A stretch of DNA of 42,536 nucleotides. Origin: an uncultured Merdimonas sp. GTDB lineage: Bacteria > Bacillota > Clostridia > Lachnospirales > Lachnospiraceae. The notes under the pieces are model-generated. The model was not told where the DNA came from. It searched no databases and worked only from the letters and a program-made list of their open reading frames with translations. This document shows, piece after piece, positions 15,277-23,945 of the stretch. The DNA lies in NCBI GenBank assembly GCA_944375725.1, contig CALWAZ010000061.1:1-42536 (forward strand). Direction: 5' to 3'. The position numbers and the translations under genes were made by a program. Numbering within the stretch: position 1 is the first letter of the stretch; every line of letters begins with the position of its first letter.

Positions 15277-18216
15277 TTAGTCACTTATAATGTAATCATA
15301 TATATCACTTCGTACCGGTACGTCCAGCCGGTAGTCAATCTCAAATGCATCATCCTGTGTCTTTTCCATGCGAATCGGACGGGGATCGTTCTCGGCGAAG
15401 ATTTCACCCAGGAAATAAAATTCTTTTGCCTCATTATCATCTTTATTTTTGCGAACAAACAAAAAGATGCGGTTGTCCCTGTCTGCTTCTGTTCTTTTAT
15501 AAATATGATCTGCATCACCGGAAGTAATCTTCCTGGGGTGCTTTGATAAGGCAATCAGGTAATTTTCTGATACAAACCAGTCTTCATAGGCGATTGCGTC
15601 CTCCGACTTATGGTAATTGATAAACACCGGAAGCGTCTTCGTCTCAGCATCATAAAAATAGCCGCCGATATTCTGAGCATTCATGTTCTTCTTCCAGTTC
15701 AAAAGCCGGCATACATCTTCATAAGTATATTTCTGATAAAGTTCAAAACTGGTGTCCCGGTATGTATCTGCATAGTTTTCCTGATACTGCTGAATTCCAA
15801 ATTCTATGAGCTCTTCTATCATCTTTCTGAAATTCTGATCTTCCAGCATCTGTTGAAATGATTTCGTCAGCTGGTATCCCCCATTTCCGTCACGCTCAAC
15901 TAGGACGCACACGGAATATTTCTTTCGCTCTTCTTCTTTTGGGAACTCATTCCGCAGGTTGCGGACGACGGAATCTTCCACTTCATTCGAGAGCTTTCCC
16001 TGATACTTTTCCTGGAATTCATTCCTATACCGCCACATCCTGTCTTTTTGCTCCAGTAAATGTCTTAAAAGCGCCAGCTCCTGAATTCTTTTATAAAAAA
16101 GTAGTTTTCACGAAAAGTATTCCAATACCGTTTCCTAATTAGGAGTCAGCTGTATCTGGTATTCTTTCTCATACTTTTTCAGGAAGTTATGATAGGAACC
16201 GCACTTCTCAAATATTTTCATGACATCAATGGAGCCGTACTCTTTGAATTCGCTAATCGTAGGAATTCTTCCGATCTTATATTTCAGAGAAGTATAGGAC
16301 TCTTTCAGCAGCTTCATGTCATTGGTGCGGGCGGCGTCAATGGACGCGTAGATCCGTTTCTTTGAAATCTCATCAAAATGTATGGTAGAGCTTCCCGGAA
16401 TCACGCGGGCGCCCTCCCGCACATAACGGCGCATGGAATCCTTGTTGTAACTCCGATCTCCGGATAACGCAATCGGGATCATAAAATTGTTCATGTAGTT
16501 TCCAATGAAGTCCAGAATTACAACATATTCTTTTCCTTCACATTTTCTGAGTCCACGCCCCAGCTGCTGAATGAAAACTACCGGAGACTGCGTTGGACGG
16601 AGCATGATAACCTGATTGATTTCCGGTATATCTACACCTTCATTAAAAATATCTACCGTAAATATATAATCCAGCTGCCGTTCTGTATGTTCATCATCCG
16701 TCAAACGATTTATGACTTCTTCTCTTCTGCCCAGGCTGTCATCACCGAGCAGTATCTCTGTCCGATATCCCCGTTCATTAAATTTGCAGGATAACTCCCT
16801 GGCTTCCTCTTTTCTGCTGCAGAACACCAGTCCTTTTACCCGTTCCCTGCTGAATCCGTAATAATCCGCTTTTTCGATCACATAATTTACCAGGGCATCC
16901 GAAACCAGATTTGCGAAATTCTTCACCCCGGCATTATCATCAAAGACTTCTCCGTTGATCTCTATATCGGTAATGCCAAAATAATGAAACGGACACAATA
17001 AATCCTCTTCCAACGCCTGCTGGAGGCGAATCTCGTAAGCAATATTGTGATGAAAAATCGAATAGATATCATAATTATTGGTATCCGGGCTTGCAGTCAT
17101 TCCCAGCCAGAACCCGGGCGTAAAATACCGCATGATCCGCTGATAACTTTCCGCACCGGCATGATGGCACTCATCCAGAACAATGACATTGAATGCATTT
17201 TTTGCATACTGTGTATAGATCTCCGGTTTTGCCATCGTCTGCATGGTAGCAAAGATAAAATCCTGCTACATCTCCTTGCTTGTGCCGGAAAGGAGGCCAT
17301 AAGTTCTCGAATTTCCAAAGACTAATCTGTAGCTATTTATGGATTGTCTCGCAATCTGTTCTCGATGGACAAGAAACAGCGCTCTCCTTGGATTCATTTC
17401 CCGAAGGGCGAACACAGAGGCCAGAGTTTTTTCTGTTCCGGTGCTGCTCAGCAGCAGCGCCCGGTCTATGTTCCTCCCGCGCATTCTCATGACATTATCT
17501 ACAAAGGCCACCTGCATCTTATTGGTCTTCAGTGTATACCGGGCAAGGTCGACCACTTCCTCCCGGAGTGCCTGCCTTTTTTGTTTCTGAATCAGCTTCT
17601 CTCTCTGATAATCCTGTAGATACTGCTCAATAAACTCTGCATAACCAAGAGACTGCTTATCCTGCCAGAGCTCATCAAACTCCGACAATACCTGCTGCGC
17701 CACTTCTCCCTGTTCTGTGGAAACAATCTTTGTGTTCCATTCCCGGTTCCTGGTGATCGCATTCAGAGTCATATTGGAACTTCCAATGATAATCCGGTAG
17801 ATTTCCTCACTTCGGAAAATATAGCCTTTCGTGTGAAACCCTCCGGTTTCATAACTGGTCGTAAACATTTTCAGTTCTATATTTTTCAGTGACTGCAGCT
17901 TTTCCAGTGCAGCCGGTTCGCTGAACATCAGATAATCCGTAGTCAGAATCTTCCCGGGGATGTTTTTCTTCTCCAGCTCCTTTAATGTCTGCAGCAGAGG
18001 CGTAATTCCGCTTTTCGTAATAAAGGCTACGCTGATGCGAAACTCATCGCATTTCAACAGTTCTTCTTCAATAGAGACCAGCACCTTTTTCCCCTGCCGG
18101 TAATTATTGGAGACAAATTCCGGACGATAAGCCAGGTTGGAGTTGAAGGACTGATTCACACAGGCGGTGGCAAACCCTTTATTCAATTCAACGATTTTGT
18201 TTTGTATAGTACTCAT
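15277..18216 (-). pseudogene. PLD-like / DEAD-box helicase / DUF3427 protein, broken by three in-frame stops
   Basis: The 2940 bases form exactly 980 codons in one frame, and protein homology is continuous across all of it. Residues 1-200 are a phospholipase-D-like domain (HTKG at 128-131, GSSN at 145-148). The SF2 helicase follows, with DECHH and later QQLGRGLRK, and then a DUF3427 C-terminal domain. Three stops interrupt it: TAG at 17266-17268, TAG at 16135-16137 and TGA at 16108-16110. In addition the Walker A, expected as TGTGKT, reads TGTEKT (residue 262, codon at 17431-17433), a Gly-to-Glu change that should abolish ATP binding. There is no net frameshift. The start ATG at 18216 has GAGG upstream. 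It sits in an operon between a methyltransferase gene and the Nudix gene. Intact relatives are probably DNA-defence or repair enzymes. Confidence 0.88.
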
Positions 18217-18245
18217 AATAATTCCTCGCAGCCCGTCTCTGTACC

Positions 18246-18845
18246 CTATCCCGGCAATTCAAAAATTACAATCCTTTCGCGGGGATCCTTTCCTGAAAAC
18301 AAATCCCGGCAGTCGATTTCGTCCAGAAAGGCCAGCTCATCCACAGTCATCAGATAAGAGATATACTCATCTGACGGATAATAAAAGAACAGCAGAAGCT
18401 CTCTGGGCGCCTCATACCAGGACTCCAGAATCCGGGCCAGAACCTTCCGCAGAAGCTCCACGGAAAAGGGATTAAAAAAATAGATCCGGTCCACGCTCTC
18501 CGGCACCGGAAAGGTCTCCGCATCAGCCAGCCGAAAATCTGTCCGTTCCGCGGAAACAGCCGTATTCTGATTTTCCTCTGCTTTTTCAAAAATTCTTTCA
18601 TCGTACTCGACTCCAATGGTGCGGCATCTGGTCTGCCAGGCCAGAAAGAAGTCCACCCGCCCTTTGCCTGCGCCATAATCCAGAAGAGTATTGCCCTTTC
18701 GGATATATCCGGCATTTGCCAGGCGCTCCAGCACAGGGTACGGCGTGGGTTCATAAGGGAACCGGTACTGATCGGAATGGGAATCATCCCGGCCCGTGGT
18801 CCGGATGTGAAGGAGCCTGTCGTATTTACCTTCCGTCATCTGCAT
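18246..18845 (-). CDS. Class I SAM-dependent methyltransferase
   Basis: A 199-residue protein with a SAM-binding motif I, LLDYGAGKGRVDFFLA (about 54-69), an acidic residue at the end of strand 2 (VEYDERIF), and RIYFFNPFS in the position of the catalytic or motif IV loop. NPF at this place resembles amino-methyltransferases, but the substrate (nucleic acid, protein or small molecule) cannot be told. It starts 3 bases after the thpR stop, so the two are tightly coupled, and it precedes the helicase pseudogene by 29 bases. Confidence 0.8.
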   Translation of the reverse strand: MQMTEGKYDRLLHIRTTGRDDSHSDQYRFPYEPTPYPVLERLANAGYIRKGNTLLDYGAGKGRVDFFLAWQTRCRTIGVEYDERIFEKAEENQNTAVSAERTDFRLADAETFPVPESVDRIYFFNPFSVELLRKVLARILESWYEAPRELLLFFYYPSDEYISYLMTVDELAFLDEIDCRDLFSGKDPRERIVIFELPG

Positions 18846-18848
18846 GTC

Positions 18849-19334
18849 CTACAGCTCCTGATAGACGGTTCTGCCATTGCGGAAATCCGACTTCATAAGG
18901 GATGCCTTTGTGACCATCATGTCTGCCTTCGGAAGATGAACCTGATAGGGCTTCTTTGCGGAAACCTTCCGAATCAGCGTAATATGGGGAACAAATTTGT
19001 CATTTTCAAAGGGAATCCCTTCTTCTTTCAGGGCTGCCCGCAGCTCTTTCACATAAGCGCTCAGCTTCTGGTTTCCCTTGACACCGGCCCAGAGAATATT
19101 TCCGAAATTTCCTTTTTCAGAAAGAGCCAGCCGGAACTTAGGGCAGGGAACTCTTTCCAGCACCTGTTTGATTTTCTTCGAATCGTCATATTCCCCAATG
19201 AAAGCCAGGGTCATATGCAGATTTGCCGCCGGAACATAATTTCCCTCCACTCCCTGCTTTTTCAGTTCGTGCATGCAGGTAACCAGCGCCTTCTGCATGT
19301 CCGGCGAAAGAGGAATCGCGATAAACAGTCTCAT
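18849..19334 (-). CDS. thpR: RNA 2',3'-cyclic phosphodiesterase
   Basis: A 161-residue 2H phosphoesterase of the LigT/ThpR family. Both catalytic HxTx motifs are present, HMTL at 40-43 and HITL at 117-120, and the start MRLFIAIPLSPDMQ is typical. The enzyme opens 2',3'-cyclic phosphate RNA ends and in vitro joins tRNA halves. It lies 20 bases downstream of the recD2 gene and 3 bases upstream of the methyltransferase gene, all on the minus strand. Confidence 0.92.
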   Translation of the reverse strand: MRLFIAIPLSPDMQKALVTCMHELKKQGVEGNYVPAANLHMTLAFIGEYDDSKKIKQVLERVPCPKFRLALSEKGNFGNILWAGVKGNQKLSAYVKELRAALKEEGIPFENDKFVPHITLIRKVSAKKPYQVHLPKADMMVTKASLMKSDFRNGRTVYQEL

Positions 19335-19354
19335 TGTCTACACCTTCCTTTGTC

Positions 19355-22033
19355 TTATTCCATTTCCCGTCTGATCCATTTCATGATGACTTCATCCACC
19401 AGATACGCCTGCTGGCTTTCCGTAAGCTCCCGGCCTTTGGGGATTCTGTGCCATTTCTCCAGGCAGCTCCTGCAGCAGGTTCCTGTGGCATGCTGGGCCA
19501 CAAAGACCGGATGTCCCCGCATGGGCGTCTGCTTTCCGTCATTAGCAGGCTCTGCGGGAGCGAGTCGTTTCCGTATAAAATCGCAGGCGTGGCTGCGGAT
19601 CGTGTCCATACCCTTTTCTCTCACATAAGCTTTATCGTTGGCCTTCAGATGAAAACTGCTCCGAAACTTTGACTGGGCAAGGCGCGCAAACAGATCACCT
19701 CTGTAGGCTCCCGGCTCCTCTTCTGTCCGCATGGGCTGGAGGCTGTTTTTGTAAACAATCATTTTCGGCTTTTTCCGGGGAACATTTTCTCCGGAAGGAA
19801 CTTTTTCTGCAGTTTCTTCCGTTGTCTCGGCGGCCACAACCTGGTGGCCGGCATCTCCTGTTTCCGCGGCTTCCGCAGTCTGACGACCGGTCCCGCCTTC
19901 CGGATTTTCCTCCTGAAGACACTGGGCCAGCTTCGTGTTCCGGGAGTCTGTCGTCATGTTTTTTATGGCATAATATACGGCCCGTTTTTCCCCGATCAAC
20001 ACCAGAATCTTCTTCGCCCGGGTCACGCCGGTATAGAGCAGATTTCTTTGAAGCATGACAAAATGGCTCATGGTAAAGGGCATAACCACAATGGGGTACT
20101 CGCTTCCCTGAGCCTTATGTATAGTCGTGGCATAAGCCAGCGTCAGCTCGTCCAGCTCACTGACATCATAAGTGACTGCCCGCCCGTCGAAATCCACGAT
20201 CAGCTCCCGCTCTTCCATGTCCACCTTTGAAATGATGCCGATGTCTCCGTTAAATACTTCTTTATCGTAGTCATTGCGTATCTGCATAACCTTGTCCCGG
20301 AGACGGTACTGGGTTCCGCCCCGCCGCAGAAACACGTTCGAGGGATTCATGGCCTCCTGCAGCACCTGGTTCAGATTTGCCGCCCCGCAGACGCCTCTCT
20401 GCATCGGCGTCAGCACCTGAATGTCCTGCAGAGCGTCCACATGATAATACTGAGGGAGATTTTTCGTGCAGTAACGCACCAGCGTCTCCACCACTTCCTC
20501 GTTGGTATCCCTGGAGGCAAAGAAAAAGTCCGCGTCCTTTCCTCCCCGCATATCGATGGCTTCTCCCCTGTTAATCCGATGAGCGTTCATAATAATCCTG
20601 CTTCCTTCCGCCTGCCGGAAAATCCGCGTCAGCCTCACCACCGGAATCCGCCCGGAGGCAATGATATCCTTCAGCACATTTCCCGCGCCCACGCTTGGCA
20701 GCTGGTCCGTATCTCCCACCAGAATCAATGTCATCTGGTCTGGAAGGGCTTTCAGAAGATTGTACATGAGCATCACATCTACCATGGAACACTCGTCCAG
20801 AATCAGCACGTCGCCTTCCAGGGGATGTTCCTCATTTTTCTGATACCCCTCCGGCGGTTTGTATTCCAGAAGCCGGTGAATGGTCTTCGCTTCCATTCCG
20901 GCGGCTTCGGACATCCGTTTCGCCGCCCTCCCTGTAGGCGCCGCCAGCAGAACCCGGCAGCCGGCCATCTGATAGGCGGAAATGATGCCTTTGACCGTGG
21001 TGGTCTTTCCCGTTCCCGGCCCTCCGGTCAATACCATGACTTTCGAGGAAACGGCTGTCCGAATCGCCTCCAGCTGTATCTCGTCATAGGAAATCCGGGA
21101 ACGCTCCGCAATCTGCTCCAGAATCTTATCTGCGTCCAGGCGAACCGCGCGTTCTGCCAGAAGCAGGCGGATCAGCCTTTTCGCGCAGCCTGTCTCTGAA
21201 AAATAGAAGGGCGGCAGATAAATAGCCTCTTCATCCTGAATCACATCCCTGGTCCGTAGCATCTCATCCAGCGTCATTTCCAGTTCCGGCTCTTCCACTT
21301 CCAGAAGCTCCACCGCCTTGCGGATCAGCTGCTCACGGACCGCGTAGCAGTGCCCCTCTTCGGATAACTTATTTAAGGTGTAAAGAATTCCGCTCCTCAG
21401 CCGGACAAATTTTTCTTTCCCAATTCCCAGCTTCTCCGCAATCTGATCAGCTGTCTTAAAGCCGATGCCCCAGATGTCATCCGCCAGCCGGTATGGATTG
21501 TCCTGAACAATCTTGATGCTGTCGCTGCCGTAGGTCTTGAAAATTTTTGTGGCATGGGCGGTGCTGACCTCGTGGCTCTGGAGGAAGAGCATGATATTTT
21601 TGACTTCCTTCTGCTCCTCCCAGCTCTTCTTGATACGCTCCACCCGGATTTTCCCGATTCCCTCCACCTCCAGCAGAGACTCCGGATGCTCCTCTATCAC
21701 GTCCAGCGTGTCTTTCCCAAATTTCTGGACGATGCGCTTTGCAAACTTAGGTCCCACGCCCTTTACCAGGCCGGAACCTAAGTATTTCTCGATGCCGTAG
21801 ACAGTAGCCGGAAGGGTCTCCTCAAACTTCTCTACCGAGAACTGGCGGCCATATTTTGCGTCTACTTTCCAGAAGCCTTCCAGCGAAAGGACAGAGCCCA
21901 CGTGGGTGTCGGGCATGGTGCCAACGACAGTGACCAGGTCGGTGTAGCCTTTGGCGGCGGCTTTGAGGACGGTGTAACCGTTTTGTGGATTTTGGTAGGT
22001 GATGCGTTCGATGACGCAGCGGAGGTGATCCAT
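19355..22033 (-). CDS. recD2: RecD2-type SF1B helicase fused to a C-terminal DUF4186 domain
   Basis: An 892-residue protein. Residues 1-740 are a RecD2-like 5'-3' DNA helicase. It has an N-terminal OB-like and helix-hairpin-helix region (GLVKGVGPKFAKRIV, LLEVEGIGKIRVERI), Walker A GGPGTGKTTT near 336-345, DECSMVD, GDTDQLPSVGAGNVL, and the C-terminal YATTIHKAQGSEYP and YTGVTRAKK motifs. A Thr/Glu-rich linker (about 705-785) follows. Residues 790-892 are a DUF4186 domain (FRSSFHLK..., DGKQTPMRGHPVFVAQHATG, then CCRSCLEKWHRIPKGREL), with Cys and His residues that could bind a metal. DUF4186 is usually a separate small protein of unknown function. The ATG has AAGGAG 7 bases upstream. No convincing promoter was found in 22034-22132. 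Confidence 0.92.
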   Translation of the reverse strand: MDHLRCVIERITYQNPQNGYTVLKAAAKGYTDLVTVVGTMPDTHVGSVLSLEGFWKVDAKYGRQFSVEKFEETLPATVYGIEKYLGSGLVKGVGPKFAKRIVQKFGKDTLDVIEEHPESLLEVEGIGKIRVERIKKSWEEQKEVKNIMLFLQSHEVSTAHATKIFKTYGSDSIKIVQDNPYRLADDIWGIGFKTADQIAEKLGIGKEKFVRLRSGILYTLNKLSEEGHCYAVREQLIRKAVELLEVEEPELEMTLDEMLRTRDVIQDEEAIYLPPFYFSETGCAKRLIRLLLAERAVRLDADKILEQIAERSRISYDEIQLEAIRTAVSSKVMVLTGGPGTGKTTTVKGIISAYQMAGCRVLLAAPTGRAAKRMSEAAGMEAKTIHRLLEYKPPEGYQKNEEHPLEGDVLILDECSMVDVMLMYNLLKALPDQMTLILVGDTDQLPSVGAGNVLKDIIASGRIPVVRLTRIFRQAEGSRIIMNAHRINRGEAIDMRGGKDADFFFASRDTNEEVVETLVRYCTKNLPQYYHVDALQDIQVLTPMQRGVCGAANLNQVLQEAMNPSNVFLRRGGTQYRLRDKVMQIRNDYDKEVFNGDIGIISKVDMEERELIVDFDGRAVTYDVSELDELTLAYATTIHKAQGSEYPIVVMPFTMSHFVMLQRNLLYTGVTRAKKILVLIGEKRAVYYAIKNMTTDSRNTKLAQCLQEENPEGGTGRQTAEAAETGDAGHQVVAAETTEETAEKVPSGENVPRKKPKMIVYKNSLQPMRTEEEPGAYRGDLFARLAQSKFRSSFHLKANDKAYVREKGMDTIRSHACDFIRKRLAPAEPANDGKQTPMRGHPVFVAQHATGTCCRSCLEKWHRIPKGRELTESQQAYLVDEVIMKWIRREME

Positions 22034-22113
22034 GGGGTGGCTCCTTATATTTTAACAATACTATCTCGAAATAAAGATGTTTACTAATATTTCCTAAAAT
22101 TTGGTTAATACGC

Positions 22114-22142
22114 TTTAAATACACCTTCCAATTTTGTATAAT
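22114..22142 (+). promoter_or_regulatory. Promoter of the 127-residue protein gene
   Basis: TATAAT at 22137-22142 with TTTAAA at 22114-22119 (17-base spacer, poor -35). The -10 is 43 bases upstream of the ATG at 22186 and lies inside one arm of the palindrome at 22133-22155. Confidence 0.6.
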
Positions 22143-22155
22143 GTAATTATACAAA
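22133..22155. promoter_or_regulatory. Perfect 23-bp palindromic operator over the -10 box
   Basis: Arms TTTGTATAAT (22133-22142) and ATTATACAAA (22146-22155) are exact reverse complements around GTA. The palindrome covers the -10 box and the expected start of transcription, so a bound dimer would block transcription. The binder is unknown; autoregulation by the downstream gene is one option. Confidence 0.7.
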
Positions 22156-22185
22156 CGATAAAGCCTTATGAAAGGAGCAGTCTAT

Positions 22186-22569
22186 ATGGCCAAAGCAGGT
22201 GACTTTTATATTGTACAGGTTCTAGAACCCCACGTAAATTGGGGCACTTACAGAAATCCCACAAACAGGGAACCAATAGAAGGAGAATCTTATGTAAAAA
22301 TTCCAGCTGAATATGCCCGAAAATTTGATATCATTCGAGACACACAATACACCGCTTATTTTTCAAATGGACAGCCTTCAATACTAATTAAAGCCTCTGG
22401 TAACGGCCCCTGCGATGACGGCATTCAATACGCCAAACAATTCGAAGGCATCGGAAAAGGTGCGTGTAAAGCGTTTACGCCATGGTATACTTCCTGCGGT
22501 ATTAAAGCCGGTGATCATATCAAAGTTGAATTTCTAAGCCCAACAGAAATACTATTTTCAAAAGAATAA
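22186..22569 (+). CDS. Small hypothetical protein, possible AbrB-like C-terminus
   Basis: A 127-residue protein of no family I can name. It opens MAKAGDFYIVQVLEP, has YVKIPAEYARKFDI in the middle, and ends with CGIKAGDHIKVEFLSPTEI. The 'G-h-K-A-G-D-x-h-x-V-E-F' pattern resembles the end of swapped-hairpin AbrB/MraZ-like DNA-binding domains. That would fit an autoregulator acting on the palindrome upstream, but this is a weak inference. Conserved-looking Cys residues (GPCDDG, GACKAF, SCGIKAG) are notable. The ATG at 22186 is chosen because AAAGGAG lies 8 bases before it; an ATG at 22168 has no such site. It is divergent from recD2 and convergent with vsr. Confidence 0.7.
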   Translation: MAKAGDFYIVQVLEPHVNWGTYRNPTNREPIEGESYVKIPAEYARKFDIIRDTQYTAYFSNGQPSILIKASGNGPCDDGIQYAKQFEGIGKGACKAFTPWYTSCGIKAGDHIKVEFLSPTEILFSKE

Positions 22570-22579
22570 TCGAAAATAC

Positions 22580-22604
22580 AGGGAGACATTTCCACTGTCT
22601 CCCT
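22580..22604. terminator. Hairpin terminator between convergent genes
   Basis: AGGGAGACA and TGTCTCCCT form a perfect 9-bp stem with a 7-base loop, right after the stop at 22569. On the plus strand it is followed by CATCTT and on the minus strand by GTATTTT. It may therefore end both the 127-residue gene and, less efficiently, the vsr operon. Confidence 0.6.
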
Positions 22605-22650
22605 CATCTTGAATATGGGACACACATAATTTTCTTGAAAAAAATATTTA

Positions 22651-23109
22651 TCATTCACAGTCAGGGTCAACTTCCTGCTCTCGAATCATTTTTTCCCATA
22701 TTGCTTCTTCAATCACGCGGACGCAGCCTTCAACATCTTTTGAAATATCTTTTCCCCAAAAGCGAATCACTGTCCAGCCTTCAAAAAGAAGTTTCTTATT
22801 AACCTCATCATCCCGCTCCATATTGTGTGAGATCTTTTTTATCCAATACTCTGAATTATTGCTCTTTTCCAGCCTAGGCTTTAATACTTCCCAGTCTTTT
22901 CCATGAAAAAATTCTCCATCACAAAAAACTGCAATTTTATATTTCGTTAAAGCTATATCTGGCTTTCCAGGTAAATTCTTGGGATTCTTCCGATATCTAT
23001 ATCCTTTATGCCATAACGCTTTTCTGAGTTTTACTTCAATTGCAGTATCTTTACTGCGGATATGCTGCATATTCTTTTTTCGCTGTTCTGGAGTTAAATT
23101 ATCCAACAA
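22651..23109 (-). CDS. vsr: Very short patch repair endonuclease (Vsr)
   Basis: A 152-residue protein starting with the typical LTPEQRKKNMQHIRSKDT and E25-containing helix. It has the PD-(D/E)xK-like core GKPDIALTKYKIAVFCDGEFF; the catalytic aspartate is at position 51, the same number as in E. coli Vsr. Vsr nicks beside T in T:G mismatches created when 5-methylcytosine deaminates. This fits its place as the last gene of an operon with a C5 cytosine methyltransferase. The Cys residues that bind structural zinc in E. coli Vsr (around CFWHHHHC) are absent: the segment reads DGEFFHGKDW. It is therefore a zinc-less variant. Confidence 0.9.
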   Translation of the reverse strand: MLDNLTPEQRKKNMQHIRSKDTAIEVKLRKALWHKGYRYRKNPKNLPGKPDIALTKYKIAVFCDGEFFHGKDWEVLKPRLEKSNNSEYWIKKISHNMERDDEVNKKLLFEGWTVIRFWGKDISKDVEGCVRVIEEAIWEKMIREQEVDPDCE

Positions 23110-23123
23110 ATATCACCTTTTCA

Positions 23124-23909
23124 TTAATGCAGAAAAACTACGTCATTATGATATCCAATGAACTGTTTATCTGGCAGAAATTTATCAGGAAGATTTATTT
23201 TCTTTCCATCATACTTCATTATCCATACTTTTGTTTCTTTATCCATCTCAGCTTTCTTTAAATGGGAAGATATTACCATTTCATAGTTTCTATTAATAGT
23301 AATAAAACCTTTGTCAAATACTTTATCGTGAAAAACATTCAAACATAACCCATTTCTAGGATTTGTTCGTTCCTTTTTTTCATCACTCACATTCCATGGT
23401 TTAATATGACTGGCAATTAGAAGTGACGGCTCTGCCATTTTAGTAATGCAGCATCTATTTGAATATGCACTCAAAACAACTCTTCTAAAAAAAGATTGCC
23501 CAACACGCTGCTTTATTTGAGCGTCCCTATAACGGCCTGGTGGTAATTTAACAATTTCATCATTAATTCCAATCATTCTTTCAATGGGGATTCCCTTTTT
23601 CATTGACAAAATTTTCTGAGCTTCTAAAGAAAGCTCTTCCCAATTATTATAAAATTCATTGCATATCTCTTCATCAAGTTTACTTCCATGCGGCATTCCA
23701 GATAATTCTTTTCTTTTTATTTCTGGATCATGATGAGCAAGGTTAGCCAGTTTTAATCCAACAGAACTTGGTGTTCTTCCTAAGAGCTCAGCTAATTCAA
23801 TGATTTCTCGATTCGATTTAGATATCTTTGAAAAAGGCGTACGGCAGTACAGTTCAAAAGCTAGTATTGTTTCTTCCCTTGACCATTTAACTCCTGTACG
23901 TTCAAGCAT
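23124..23909 (-). CDS. HNH endonuclease of a restriction system
   Basis: A 261-residue protein. The N-terminal 60 residues look like a small helical DNA-binding or SANT-like segment (VKWSREETILAFELYCRTPF...LLGRTPSSVGLKLANLAH). The C-terminal half is an HNH_2-type nuclease with S-H168-I (ASHIKPW), N186 (NPRNGLCL) and H194 (VFHDKVFD). Such proteins are usually annotated as HNH restriction endonucleases. The ATG at 23909 is chosen because AAGGAGG lies 7 bases upstream; an earlier in-frame start would lack this. It lies between the FokI-like endonuclease and vsr, so the operon encodes two different nucleases. Which of them cuts the methyltransferase's target site is unknown. Confidence 0.85.
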   Translation of the reverse strand: MLERTGVKWSREETILAFELYCRTPFSKISKSNREIIELAELLGRTPSSVGLKLANLAHHDPEIKRKELSGMPHGSKLDEEICNEFYNNWEELSLEAQKILSMKKGIPIERMIGINDEIVKLPPGRYRDAQIKQRVGQSFFRRVVLSAYSNRCCITKMAEPSLLIASHIKPWNVSDEKKERTNPRNGLCLNVFHDKVFDKGFITINRNYEMVISSHLKKAEMDKETKVWIMKYDGKKINLPDKFLPDKQFIGYHNDVVFLH

Positions 23910-23945
23910 CCTGCTGCCTCCTTCTCTACTTCCAAAATTTGTCAA

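Noticed and set aside
16108-17268. Stop-codon recoding (suppression or selenocysteine at the TGA) to rescue the helicase
   Set aside because: Two of the three stops are TAG, there is no selenocysteine-type hairpin that I can see, and Walker A is also mutated; decay is simpler.
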